A stretch of 64,000 nt of DNA from Isoetes taiwanensis. Lineage: Eukaryota; Streptophyta; Lycopodiopsida; Isoetales; Isoetaceae. The notes under the pieces were generated by a model that saw only the letters and a list, made by a program, of their open reading frames with translations, searched no databases and was not told where the DNA came from. Position numbers and translations under genes: made by a program. Where the stretch lies: NCBI GenBank assembly GCA_021234155.1, contig JAJEKV010000505.1:1-64000 (forward strand), in the 5' to 3' direction. This document shows positions 23,184 through 34,507 of this stretch, piece after piece. The first letter of the stretch is position 1, and each line of letters starts with the position of its first letter.

Positions 23184-23948
23184 CTTAGATGCCACAAAAT
23201 AATCAAATGCTCAAATCCCTTCATGGGTCTCAACACTTGTACAAAGAATATCAACCAAATGCAACATAGCATTTAAGAATGCAAGATAAACTTTGATCAA
23301 GATCAATAATAACAAAACATCTGGAGAAATGTATGGCAGAAGTATTTGCCCTTACCGGATAAATGCTCGCTTTGGCAAATGATACCATGTGGTTCCAAGG
23401 GTCAATCAACTAGTCTCAAAATGGGACAATAACGTCAACAAGTATGCCCCATGTCAGGCTGAACAGAATCCATGGTGGAATGTGAGAAGTTGCAAGTAGT
23501 ATGGGCATGGAGTCACGGATAGCTTTGAATACCGTTAGGGTACCAAGGAACTACTGTTGGGAATCCTTCCCATAGAATGGTGCACCACGAAAGAAGGTGG
23601 CCTTTCATATAGCTAGGGCCCGGACAATGGGTCAACATGGAAGAGGAGAAATGCCTTAGTCTTCGATGAGAATCAAGAGGACATAACACAAAATCTTCCG
23701 TGATATGGTGCTTGAAAGGAAAAAAATTCAGCGAAAGTGTTTGAGATTGAAGAAGAAGTAAAGGTTGAAATATGGGGCACCTACCTAAACTTACACTAGG
23801 TTGTACAAGAGAATAGTGCAAGAAGGAGCCAAATAGCTATCCTCATCTCACATTTGTAGATGAGTGCACCGCTATGTGGCTTTGTATCATTCTCTTTAAA
23901 GTAAATAAAGTCTATTTTTATCCTCAAAAAAAAAAAAAAAAAAAAAAA
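23184..23948 (+). mobile_element. Possible retroposed 3' end with poly(A) tail
   Basis: An A23 tract (23,926-23,948) is preceded by AATAAA at 23,904-23,909. This is the layout of a LINE, SINE or processed-transcript 3' end on the plus strand, and it resembles the LINE end at 63,309-63,348. The 5' boundary is not seen and no domain is recognisable upstream, so the type is open. Confidence 0.4.
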
Positions 23949-24570
23949 CTAACAAAACATGTTTTTGTATTATATACTGTCTACATCACGCCAAAATATC
24001 AAATATTGAAAAAACTCCCGTTCTCCTGATTCTCGGTCCTTTTTATTCAGGAGTTGGAGAATTGCCAAATATATCGATTTTATTAGGGAACGGGTTGGCA
24101 AAGGTTTATTTTTCAACTCAGGTCATTCATTAATGGACTGAAAAGGGCCTCTAATAGTTTTGCTAAATATATCTCCCTATTACATCATTGCACTCTAATC
24201 AAAGGTTAGAAAAGTCGGCATCTTTTGTAGAAAGAATCATTGATGATGCTTGCGTTGGCAATTTAATCACTATTGCGGGCATCCTATAAAGGCAAATTTC
24301 TTTGATATACATCGTTATTACGGCTAGAAGTGCCATCAATATCAAACACCTAATAAGAGGACGTTAAACTTTGTTGTATTATATGCTACAACTTTTCTAT
24401 GGCTCCTTAGCTATACCCCAACCAATAAGGCCGGGTACCATGATAAATAATAATAAAATGGGATATAGCTAAGCACACAATGGGAGGAGTCATACATGCA
24501 CCATGGAAAATACATAATATCATACAAGGGTCCGAAACAAAAAGGACACAAATGGCTCTCCCCTCCTTAA
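23949..24570. other. No supported gene
   Basis: AT-rich spacer up to the 4-bp target duplication of the next transposon. No motif found. Confidence 0.4.
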
Positions 24571-24574
24571 TCAA
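24571..24574. repeat. Target-site duplication TCAA, left
   Basis: TCAA abuts the left terminal inverted repeat; the same four bases abut the right one at 31,966. Confidence 0.65.
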
Positions 24575-25092
24575 GGGCAAAAGTATGTTGGCGGGGGTAT
24601 CAAAAGCATCGCGTCCGGACGCATGCTTATATGTGGTTTTAGCCCGCTTTTAAAGCACCCCCGCTTTTGCTTAATTTGGGTGTTGGTGGGTGTACCGCTG
24701 GTCATTTTTCACGCCCTTCATGTACCTCACGGCCGTCCACCTCGAACGAACGTTAGGAAAATGATTGTGGGATTTTGGCTACGGATTTTCACGAAGTGGT
24801 TGTACCTTGCAAATTCCGAGTGGTGAACTACCGATCTCATGGCCCATGCAAATTCTCCTCAATTCACTTATTCTCCAGTCTCAAGAATTTCATGGCGCCC
24901 TTGATGCGGCACGAAGGCAATCACCGTTTAGCATTGGATTTTCGAAACTGATGAATTCCAATCTGATGATCTAGATTTGTTGAATGTCAATGCAACAGGA
25001 AATATCGGCGTGAAGATCGGTTTTTCTCTGCAATTTACAAGAAATTGAATGCAAGAGAGAAAGAGAGAATCTGATTACAATAAGATAAGATA

Positions 25093-28000
25093 AAGCGGTG
25101 GTTGAGCGGGGGAAGATCGAGCATGAGGACTTGAGGCAAGAAATAGCCAAGCTTGTAGTTGATTACCTCAACAAGCTCACTAAAAAGCATTCACCGAACT
25201 CAAGGCCGGAAGTGTGATGAAAGAGGGTGGTTCATCACCACAGAAATGGAAATCTCGGAACACTGAATTTTGCCAAATCCAAAGGATTGCAAGATAGGGT
25301 TCTTGCCTCAACAACTTGAAACGGCACAATGGTAGCCACAAAGAGGCAAAAAGAACCATGCTTCTTCCACAAAATTGAGATGCAATTCCACTATGGCGGA
25401 AAATTAGGTACATCTAATTCTTGCTTTCATGCTTGTGCTTTTTTATGCTTTTAAGTGCTTAATTCTGAATTTTAAAATCAAGTGCAGGCTTCTTTATCCT
25501 TGAAGGTGATTGTATCTGCTTTCGGTCTTTGGTTGGGATAGGTTCATTGAATAATGTGCAATATCTCTTATGATAGGTTCCAAAAGGGCAACAATTGCAA
25601 CTGCTGCATTAAGAAAATCTAAAGCTGTCCTTGGATATGGTCCGTGGTCTTGCTTCCAAAGGAGGTTGAGGTGCGATTCTCTCACCCCTGCTTGCAAGCA
25701 AAGCATAATAGAATACGGAAACAAAATAGCAGAGTCTCTCCTTGCAAGAAAGATGTTGTGAACACTGTTGGAGAGTCAGACTTCCAAATTTCTTATCCCT
25801 TGCACCTTATGGAGGTCACACCTGGTATAAGGTTCCATACAAAAGCTCCTTGCTATTCTTGCATAAATATTTCTAACAAAAGGCCACCATTCGGTGACTT
25901 TTTCAACAATACAAAAAGGCACATCCTGAACACCCTGTTTGCTTAAAGGCTTTCGAGAAGTTGAAGCCTATTTATGTAAAAAAATATCGAAAGGAAATCT
26001 GATATTGCATATACCATATGAAGTTGGGTATGCGTGGTAGGCTGAATGCTTTAAGGTCAGTGAAAAACGGATTTCATGGTGAAGAGTGCAAAATGCTGTT
26101 AGAGGTCACGTGGACTGGTGAGAAGATGTCGACCAACCAATATCACGTTATGACTCAAGCGGCGAAGCTCACGGAGGGTCGTGGTTTGCAACAAGAGCGA
26201 GGGTGAAGAATGGTATAAACATGGCGCTTGATCGAGAAATGTCGAAAGTGTGGCATAAAAAGTCTTCCTATATGTCCAAAAAGAGAGGATCATGAGTTCT
26301 TGCTTGAATGGAAAACATTTTTAAAAGATAATACTCTCTTTATTGCATGTTGCAACATGCTTGAGATGTGTTGTCATCCATTTGAATACTGTGCTTTTTG
26401 TGCTCTGGACCTTGCCTCTGATTCGGTGGAAACAGAAGAAGCTGGTGGAGTTGCAACTATGTGTTACCAAGGAAGTACCGGTGGGCTAGAAAAAAGATCA
26501 ATGCGACCAAGAAGGGAAACAAAAGTAAGAAATCCAAGGTAGGCGGTGGGACCTGATCACAAAGGCGCAAAAAGCACAAAGGCGAGACCTCAACGGCAAG
26601 GGGAAAAAAAGAAAGAACCAAAGCGGTTCTTAGATTGTCTTACAAGAGAACGGCGGTGAAGAATTTTATTTCTATCGTGTTCCACATTGAAGATATTTGT
26701 GCCACACAATTCTGAGGGCTAGATGGCGGGGCCACAATTCGAGTTACTGGAGTTGCCCCAAGATAGCACTGTTATTTATGTAATTGATTTTGCAGAGAAT
26801 TACAACATAAAAATATAAAGGGAGGTTCAAAGCCAGCACTGGCACAATGACCAGATAACAATTCTTGTCCACATCACGTATAGGATAGACAAAAGCTCTG
26901 GGAATAGAAAGCTATTGAAGGAAACCCATTTTTACTTAAGTGATGACAAGATTCATGACACTCTTTTTTTTTTGTGCAACACTTGTCTTAGAAAGCACAA
27001 TTCATGGCTTGTATCAAATGGTGTAGAATTCTCCAAGCATATAGTTTGAATTCAGGATGGTTGTTCTAGCCAATTCAAATATGCCTTCTACCATTCTATT
27101 TCCTACCAAGATATCACTATGATGAGCTATGGGGGAAGAAAATAGTATAGAATTTCTTTGGGACAGCCCATGGTAAGGGAGAGCACGATGGACAAGGGGC
27201 AGTCCTTAAAGGGGCATTTACTAGAGAGCAGCTCAAGTATGATGGGGTGAGATTTAGGGGTGATGCTGATGCTTGTGAATTCGCAACTCGTTGGAATGAA
27301 GGTACCAACAACGGGAACATCAAAAGGTATTATGCTTTCATCTGGCAGATTACGTTGAGTAATGATGTTGGAATGAGGTGACATCCGCTATCTTATCTGC
27401 TGTATACTGGTAGTAGTGCTGTAATAACTGTGCGAATAGTATATGCCGTCTATCTGTGAACTGCTGTAATGTGATGAGTAGTGCTGTATTATGCTGTCTG
27501 TGAGCTGCAATACTTGTTGCTGTCTCTTTGCAGGTACTTCTGGTTAATTGGAAAGGATGATGTTACAGACCGGCTGGACTGTGCCAGGGTGGAAGGGACT
27601 AAGGAAATACACAGCATCCGGACATACATGTCCAAATCGACTACAAAAGTGGCTCAGAGAGGTTTAAGTTGTTTCTGTGGTAACTGTTTGAAGGGAAACT
27701 GGTCATGTTGTGTGAATAGGCACAGGTTGAAGAATTGGAAGTATGTGACACTAAAGCCTATGAAGTCTACTGGCGAAACACTTGATGACGAAATTGACGA
27801 GGCATTTTTTGAAGGTGATGGGGAATGGCTTAGTGGAAACATAGAGGAAGGTGACAACTTTGCAGTTGTAGCCAAGGAGGGCAATCAAGAGAATGCAGAC
27901 TTCTATGTGGTGAAGTGTGTGAAGCCGAGGCATATTCTTGACAAGATTGTACATGACAGTTGGGGTCAGACTTTTAATGTCGATGAACATGTGCTGGCTG

Positions 28001-28158
28001 GTGTATACTATGTTATCCAACCCGATGGTAGTTGGGAGCTACTTCAAAACAAAGGTCTTACTTATCAATACAGTCATCATGTCACATCAATCAAGTTTGA
28101 GATGAATCAAATTCCCGACACCAACAGGTTTTCCTTGGCGGGGCTGTCCCATCGATGA
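25093..28158 (+). pseudogene. Sola-like DDD/DDE transposase, decayed
   Basis: Pieces in order: KIEHEDLRQEIAKLVVDYLN (about 25,110); a block with GSKRATIATAALRKSKAVLG (25,570-25,760); FEKLKPIYVKKYRK and a Cys/His-type sequence (about 25,945-26,100); a Cys-rich block with CRKCGIKSLPICPK (26,228-26,300). Then come VIDFAENYNIK (first Asp, about 26,790), QDGCSSQFKYAFY (second Asp, about 27,050-27,090) and FFGTAHGKGEHDGQGAVLKG (about 27,155-27,215, third acidic site). After a gap, possibly an intron, a 225-codon open C-terminal part (27,481-28,158) has CFCGNCLKGNWSC. This motif order is that of an RNase-H-like transposase family seen in animals and early-diverging plants. Several stops and shifts show the copy is dead. 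Confidence 0.7.
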
Positions 28159-28359
28159 TCCTTGACCTACCATATGAAGGTTGAAAATGGTTTGACCTAG
28201 TCGTTTCATCATTTCAGCATTTATTTAAATTTTGAAGACCTTTGTCTTAAATTTTGGAGACCTTTATCTGGAATTTTTATGTTGTATTAGAGACATTACT
28301 TGGAATCAATACTCAAGATTACATAAAGTAAGTCATATATATATTACAAAAGGGTAGTG

Positions 28360-28692
28360 TCATGAGTCATTGAAGTTTTCAGAGTGGTTAGAGTCGTCAG
28401 GAATGGTGCCCAGCAACTGCCTTTGTACCTCTTCTGGAGCATTGAGGATATAATAGGCCGAGACAAGATAGTTGTTGAGACAGTAATCCAGCACATCAAC
28501 TGTCTCCTTCTGCAACCATGCATCAGTGATGTCTAGCTGTGAGATTGTTTCTTCTATGATATGAGAAGACAAATAATCCAATCTTTGGACACACAAACTT
28601 CTGCAAAAGTTGTCCTCTTCCCCGCCTTTGAAAGGCATAACAGCGGTTGTGTGCGAGTTTAGAAACCCTTTGTGTAGGTCATCATCTACCAA
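28360..28692 (-). pseudogene. Possible last exon of the transposon's minus-strand gene
   Basis: A 110-codon frame faces the transposase gene tail-to-tail, about 200 bp from its stop. It is acidic and ends LLGTIPDDSNHSENFNDS. No domain is recognised. Its position inside the element and its coding look suggest it belongs to the convergent gene that includes 29,750-31,586, but the splicing cannot be shown. Confidence 0.4.
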
Positions 28693-29749
28693 GAAAATGG
28701 CATACCATGATATTCGTGAAAATCCTCAAGTACAACCTTCAACTCCTTGAAAAAAGTTGCTTTCTTTGTGCGGTTGGATGCTCGCATGCATAACACCGCT
28801 CTTGACCATATACCTTCAAGAATTTGATCATAAATCGGGGAACAATGCATCCACCATATCCCCTTGTATTTAGCAGAGAAGCACTCAGATCACAATATCA
28901 AACCTGCGAAGGCCCACTCCACAAACTCATAATACCCCTGGTGCGCAAATGAGGTACTTACTTGAGTTTCTTTTACAACATGGTTCGATTTGAGGTGGAG
29001 GCAAGATTTTTGGTCTATTCTCCTACAGTTGTATGCGTGTCAAGACACCATTTATGTCAAGCACCATCAACTTACGCCCGGGTTCCCATCCCTCAACGTT
29101 TGCACTCATGTGTCGATGTATGCATTGATTGTGCCGGTCTTTGCGATATGTCTTGGACTCTTTTGGACTACTATGACCATCCGGATCTGTACGGGTGTCT
29201 TTGGCATCTTAGAGATGTCTTGGACATTCTTTGTGATCTCTGGACGGACTCTGCTTTAGATTTGCTACCCGATGATGGAGAGTGCCGATAGCCATAGTCG
29301 ATACATGTCGTGATTAGTACCTCCCTGCCCCAAGCGTATTTGTGTTTCTTGGCTATCGGTAACCCTTCGCGGTGGCCTTCCTTGCTTTTATCCTCCATTT
29401 CATCATTCACAACCCTGCCTTGTTCTCCCAAGATGCAAGGATGTGCTCCAATTACCTAACCGAATTTTGTAGAGAATACACAAGGTGAAATATACGGGAT
29501 AATGAGCACCTTTTGTATGTTAGAGTTTGTGAGCCGCACTCCTTTATCATCAGATTGTCTTCTTCATCCGATTCACTAAGTATAACCATTGGTGCCTTTT
29601 TTCTGCAGACAAGTTTTTTACTCAAGCCTAAGTTGAATGAATTATCCAAATAACATTTGCACATTCAAGGTGGAATAAAACAGGGGATCAAATATATTAA
29701 TTGTTTGAACAAAACCTTCCGGTTGATGGTTTGGGGTTGTCTTGAGCTA

Positions 29750-30406
29750 TCAAGATTTGCACGCTTGAAATACATATGGCAAAATTACATTAGCCTTGTT
29801 TTTTCCAAATGCTACTTCTATAGGGACGTCTTCATCAAGATCAACTTCTGACTCACCCTCACTCTCTTCTTCCACAACCTTCCTGGTCCTTGACCGTGTC
29901 AATCTATTGACCTTGGAAACGACTGCCTGAACCTGCTTGTCGACATCTTTGCCGTCGTTTTTCCTTCTGCAAAGAACCGTATTAGAGGAGGCCTTTGTAG
30001 AGGCAGCTGCAGGATTTGGAACTATAAGATAATTGGTAGCACCATCAGTACTACTTGAATCTCCCTTAGATTCTGCATGGGTTGGTGTCTTCAAACCTTT
30101 GTGATGCCAGTGTACGCAGTTGTGCTGCCAGACTAACTTGTTGTCCAATGTCTCAAAGACATCTTCTAATGTTGCCAATTCAAATTGAGACCCTAAAAAA
30201 AGGCATGTACCTTTTTTTTCCATGTCTTGGTGTGGAGTTTTCACCCTTGTAGACTTGTGCTTAGCTGATCCTGGGGTCCTTTTACTTCTTGGTGTATTGA
30301 CTTGTTTCCTTTTCCTGTTGCTATCAAGAGTTGTGGCTACATGCTCATCAACATCAATCATCTTATTCTCGGTTTTGTGAGATGCTCCAAAGATATAACA
30401 CTTCAC
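29750..30406 (-). pseudogene. Lys/Arg-rich, probably nuclear protein segment of the transposon
   Basis: An open frame of 218 codons. The N-terminal third is basic (SNRKRKQVNTPRSKRTPGSA), fitting a nuclear or DNA-binding protein. The middle has a Trp/His cluster (WQHNCVHWHHKGLKTP), then Ser/Thr-rich linker, then RLTRSRTRKVVEEESEGESE, a basic-to-acidic switch. No known fold is recognised. It lies directly downstream of the zinc-finger frame on the same strand, and both are probably parts of one gene. Confidence 0.45.
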
Positions 30407-30417
30407 GATTGATCAGA

Positions 30418-30726
30418 TTAAAGCTTCCCCAATTCACGCACTAACCCCGTGAGGAATAGTCTCGAGCACTCGAGGCAAAGATGTTTTTTCCATGAGCAAA
30501 TGAGGCAGCTCACATGGTAATGATGTCCACATTTCATCCGCAAGATGAGGGTGTAATCATCCGGAATGCAAGACCCGCAGTGGAGCATCTCCCCACATCT
30601 CCAATTGGCAATTGGAATGGTATTGAGTGATACGACCCGGTGATCATTTCTCTTGGTCATCTCCCTCAACACTTTGACGATACGTAAGTGCTGGCTTTTT
30701 TGCAAGGGAGGGACTCGTTGTTGCAA
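30418..30726 (-). pseudogene. RING-like zinc-finger segment of the transposon
   Basis: The 102-codon frame has the spaced residues CGSC, then KCGHHYHVSC about twelve residues later, then CLEC, followed by RLFLTGLVRELGKL. This Cys/His layout (CxxC...CxHxxxHxxxC...CxxC) resembles RING or PHD fingers, which bind zinc and often act in ubiquitin transfer or chromatin binding. It sits within the inverted-repeat-bounded transposon, convergent with the transposase. A captured host gene or an ordinary second ORF of the element are both possible. The residues upstream (30,730-31,110) read on as WRKYCPLPESMIQGMQDALK with a stop in between. Confidence 0.5.
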
Positions 30727-31361
30727 TCTCGGCGGTTAGTCGACCACCTTTTGTACCATGGTTTCATCTATTGTCCCACCCCCATTTCAAGGAGGGACTT
30801 CAAAACATATCTCGACATATCTTTCTCCCTCCAAAGAATGAATCTCGGAGAGGCACATGCATTAGGATATCGTGATTTTGAAGGCGTGCAATATTGTCCT
30901 TTATGGTCAGCAACTTCCCCTCTGTAGCCGAGAAGAAGGTGCCCTTTGCCTAAGATTGTGCAACTAGTTCCTTCTTGGACACTAGATCACTCTGTTGCAT
31001 TTTTAGGGCATCCTGCATACCTTGGATCATGCTTTCAGGCAAAGGGCAATATTTTCTCCATAAGTCGGAGAACGCCTTTGGGCACATTGCGGTGTTACTC
31101 GAATGACAACCTCCCCCTTCTAATTTTACAACGGTTTCTCGGCCGAGGCTAGCCTTTCTGCTATGCTTTCAGGTGCTGTTGTCTGCTGTGATTTGTTGGG
31201 CTCTCCTATGCTCACAGGGCCGTTGGTGCTGGGTTCACTCTTAATCTTGCTTTCGAATAGGTTCGCCAGCTTTTTGCCCAATTAACCTTGAAATTTTCTG
31301 GATTCTGCTTGCCACTTTGGCAGTTGTTGAATGCAAATAGATAGGAAACCGTCTTCCTTCT

Positions 31362-31586
31362 CTATTCTTCAACCCACGGGTATACCTTGCTTTCAAAGAG
31401 TTCAATTAAAGATTCTTCATGCTCGGCCTTACTTTTGTCAATTGATGTTTTGTTGGAAATGACACCATTGGTATCCCAAACCTCGTTATACTCTGCAGCA
31501 GAAATGACATCGTTCAAAATTGAGAGGGATGTACACCCTCGTTTGGTAGACCCGCATAAGCATGGAAGTCCTCCTTCGTTCGGCAA
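31362..31586 (-). pseudogene. Upstream exon-like segment of the transposon's minus-strand gene
   Basis: A 74-codon frame begins MPNEGGLPCLCGSTKRGCTS, with a Cys cluster, and ends VYPWVEE. It lies about 380 bp inside the right terminal inverted repeat and on the same strand as the zinc-finger frame. The start of the element's second gene is the likely identity; no family is recognised. Confidence 0.35.
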
Positions 31587-31965
31587 TCAGCCAGGTCCGG
31601 TCTTAGGGGCACGTTCCTTCTGGGCTGGAAGAAAGCAAGAAAAATAAATTAACAGGGCACCCTAAGCCCATTCAAAATTGGCAGTGCATTTTGCTTACCT
31701 GGCAAGATGGCATCCGTTGGAATTCTTGGTTGAGCCAATGATTAACAACCTTCTTCACCATAGTGCATTTGAGTTTTGGAATACTAGAGTGAATGTGGAA
31801 ATTCTCGAGCTTCTTCTCCACGGGCTATTTGGCCGGAGTAGCAAAAGTTGGGGAACAGGAAAACGTTCCTTCCGGGTCACATTCATTACTTACGTTATGT
31901 AAGAAGGTTATGATTAGAGCGGGTGACCCTACGTTTATTTGATACCCACCAGCATACTTTTGCCC

Positions 31966-31969
31966 TCAA
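31966..31969. repeat. Target-site duplication TCAA, right
   Basis: TCAA directly follows the right terminal inverted repeat that ends TTTTGCCC at 31,965. Confidence 0.65.
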
Positions 31970-32667
31970 GTCGAAGTGTATCTCCATCATCGAGTTGAAA
32001 CATACCTATAATGAGAACACAACCACTAACATGGGGGGACTTGTCCCTCCATCAAGTGTGAAATACATGACAAAGGGTAGGAACCCTTGACCATCTAGCC
32101 TTGGGGCATGCCCCTTAGCTATATGCCACAAAAATAATGTTGGACATCATGCTATAGAATAAAGAAGAAAGTAGCTAAGTATCAGACACAAGGAGGGACT
32201 AACCACCATGTGAAAAAACATATCTATCATAGAGCTTAAATAATCTCGAATGGCACAACCCTCAGAACACCATCCCTCCCTCTAGATGAGACCAAGCGAA
32301 CCTCATCTCCAAATAAACACGCAAGCAAACAAGGGGGACTCATACCTCCAACATGAGCTCAATACAATATGAGAATTTGAACTCTTGATCTCACATCCTA
32401 GGAAGAAATTCTAGACTTAGCATCGTGACCACGTGGTGCAAGCTCAACAACCATAAACAAATATCTTCCCATAGGAAATATCACCAACATAAGGAAGGCT
32501 CTTACTTTGCTACTTATTGAAATCAGTGTGAACCAACTCCATACAACATCAAATATTGAAACTACAGTAATAGATTTATTGGCATAGGGTGTTCTTGAAC
32601 AGTAGCAAGAAATATGTTGGCTACATCATGAAGTTTTTGTGATTTGGGTTGTGTGATATTGAGATGT
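31970..32667. other. Spacer between the Sola-like and CACTA elements, no gene
   Basis: About 700 bp without a notable frame, bounded on the left by TCAA and on the right by CAT, the two target duplications. Confidence 0.5.
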
Positions 32668-32670
32668 CAT
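32668..32670. repeat. CACTA target duplication CAT, left
   Basis: CAT directly precedes the CACTA terminus and matches 41,882-41,884. Confidence 0.75.
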
Positions 32671-32694
32671 CACTAATAGAATTTAGGGGGGTTT

Positions 32695-33005
32695 GATACG
32701 CTCTAATAGTAACGCTTTAAAACTTTGAAACGCAAAGTTAGTTGTAGCGCGTAACAAAGAACAAAATTCATTTCTTGAAATGCGTTACAAAATTTACCAT
32801 TTGTAACGCGTTACAAATATGTTTGAAATGCGTTACAATTAAATATCGTTTCAACTCTGAAACGCGCTTCAAAGTAGAAGTTTGACATGCGTTACAACTC
32901 ATCTGAAACGCGTTACAAATTAAATGCGTTACAACTTTGCAACGCTTTTTAAGTTAGATGTTGAAATGCGTTATTAACCGACCCTTTACGTTACAAAAAG
33001 CTAAC
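32695..33005. repeat. Left subterminal repeats of the CACTA element
   Basis: More than ten copies of AACGCGTTACAA, GAAATGCGTTACAA and their complements (for example TTGTAACGCGTT). The same words occur at 41,570-41,860. They are probable transposase-binding sites by analogy with EnSpm. Confidence 0.8.
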
Positions 33006-34507
33006 GTTCTAAAAACTTTGAATTATTCTATTTCTTCGTTTTTCAAAGGCGCCGCCTTCCTCTGTTGAATCCGCGATTTTTTTCTTCTTAGAATCAGCTC
33101 CAACATACAAAGCGATCCCCTGGTCGGGTTATCCGCCTTTCACGAGGAAGAGAAGGGCTCGTGAGCTACGTAAACAAGGAATAGAACAACCAATTCTTCA
33201 AGGAGAGTTATCTTGGGTCAATTCTCACCTTGTTGGTGTAGAGATTAATTTCGACATGAACGAATACCAATGATTATAGCGAGATCATCTACAAAAGTTG
33301 GTCCATCTTGGTGTGCTCGAGAGAGTTTTTGCAAAGCAAAAGCATAACCCCCTATGATCATTCCACTTCCGGACGACAAAGTTAGTATATGGTTAAGTTT
33401 ATTTGCTTTCATATTTTTATTCCCTTCAAGTTCTATGTAATGGTGTTTGACATAACACATCACATCGCAGAGTGTAACTCAATTATGTTACATTAGTTTT
33501 TCAAAAGGAGTTTGGAGAAATATCCACGAGGAAGATGATGAGGTGGACTCAAAGACAATGTCGAGTCTAGATGTCGTACTCGCATGCATACATTGTGTGC
33601 CTCTATGATGGGGAAGTATTTAATTCATCTTTAGCTTGTTCTACGTGCCTAATTTATCTATGCCTTTAGATGTTGAAAGGATGATAAAGCAAGTTGATCG
33701 GAAGGCGTCTTGGATTATATGGACGGGCCATTGCCATCTATAGGTCAAATATTCTCTTATGGGGTAATAGATACATGATTAAAGATTCTACAATTTCTCT
33801 TTGGTAGAGGCTTATTCATTCTAAATGATGTAAAAGTTCCTTACAATGGGGAGGTGTCACCGATGATATATGGAGGTCCTATTTACAAGTCACCGAGTGG
33901 GAGAAATTGACACAATACTCATTAGGTATGATGGTGTATGGGTGTAATAACAATGCAGACTTCCATGGAGATGAGTAGAGTACAAGAGGACAATTTAAGG
34001 ACCTATATTGATGGTGACCGGAGAAGAACATGGAAATATAGCAGATTAATCAATAGTTGAGGAGGGAATAAAACTCTAGTGAATTGTGTGTTTGAAGAAA
34101 GAAATAATGACAAAGAACCTTATATGGCAGGAAAATGTCATATTTTTGTCATGGTGATGGCTATAAGAAGTATTTTCAAAGGTGAAGAGTTGATTCTAGA
34201 CTATCCAATACGAACAGATGTTCCTCCACAATTTGTTAGTGATTGAAAAACCAAGATTATCAATTGTGAACTAAACTTGATTCTAAAGCTTTAGTGTAAT
34301 GAAGGACTTGTTGTCTTACATCTTGTCATGTCTTTTAAATCTTTAATACTTTGAGTTTTAGAATAATGTGTATTATGCTTGATATGTATGTTAGCTTTCA
34401 TATCGCTATGCAACATCTTAATTATCCACTATAAATTGAAAAACTTATTGGTCTTTGGGTTTCATATTATTAGTATTATGTACTAACAATCTTATTATTT
34501 TAAGAGA

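Larger units (their letters stand above)
24575..31965. mobile_element. 7.39-kb DNA transposon, tentatively Sola superfamily
   Basis: The left end GGGCAAAAGTATGTTGGCGG (24,575) and the reverse complement of the right end GGGCAAAAGTATGCTGGTGG (31,965) match, and the match continues into TATCAAA on both sides with a 2-base indel. TCAA directly flanks both ends (24,571-24,574; 31,966-31,969), giving a 4-bp target duplication. Inside, a decayed DDD/DDE-type transposase runs on the plus strand (about 25.1-28.16 kb). A convergent gene series including a zinc finger runs on the minus strand (about 31.6-28.36 kb). The 4-bp duplication and the transposase motif pattern fit Sola elements as I know them. 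The superfamily name is inference, while the element boundaries are read directly. Confidence 0.75.

Noticed and set aside
23513-23821. 102-codon minus-strand frame
   Set aside because: Antisense to a likely retroposed 3' end; no motif and no gene context.
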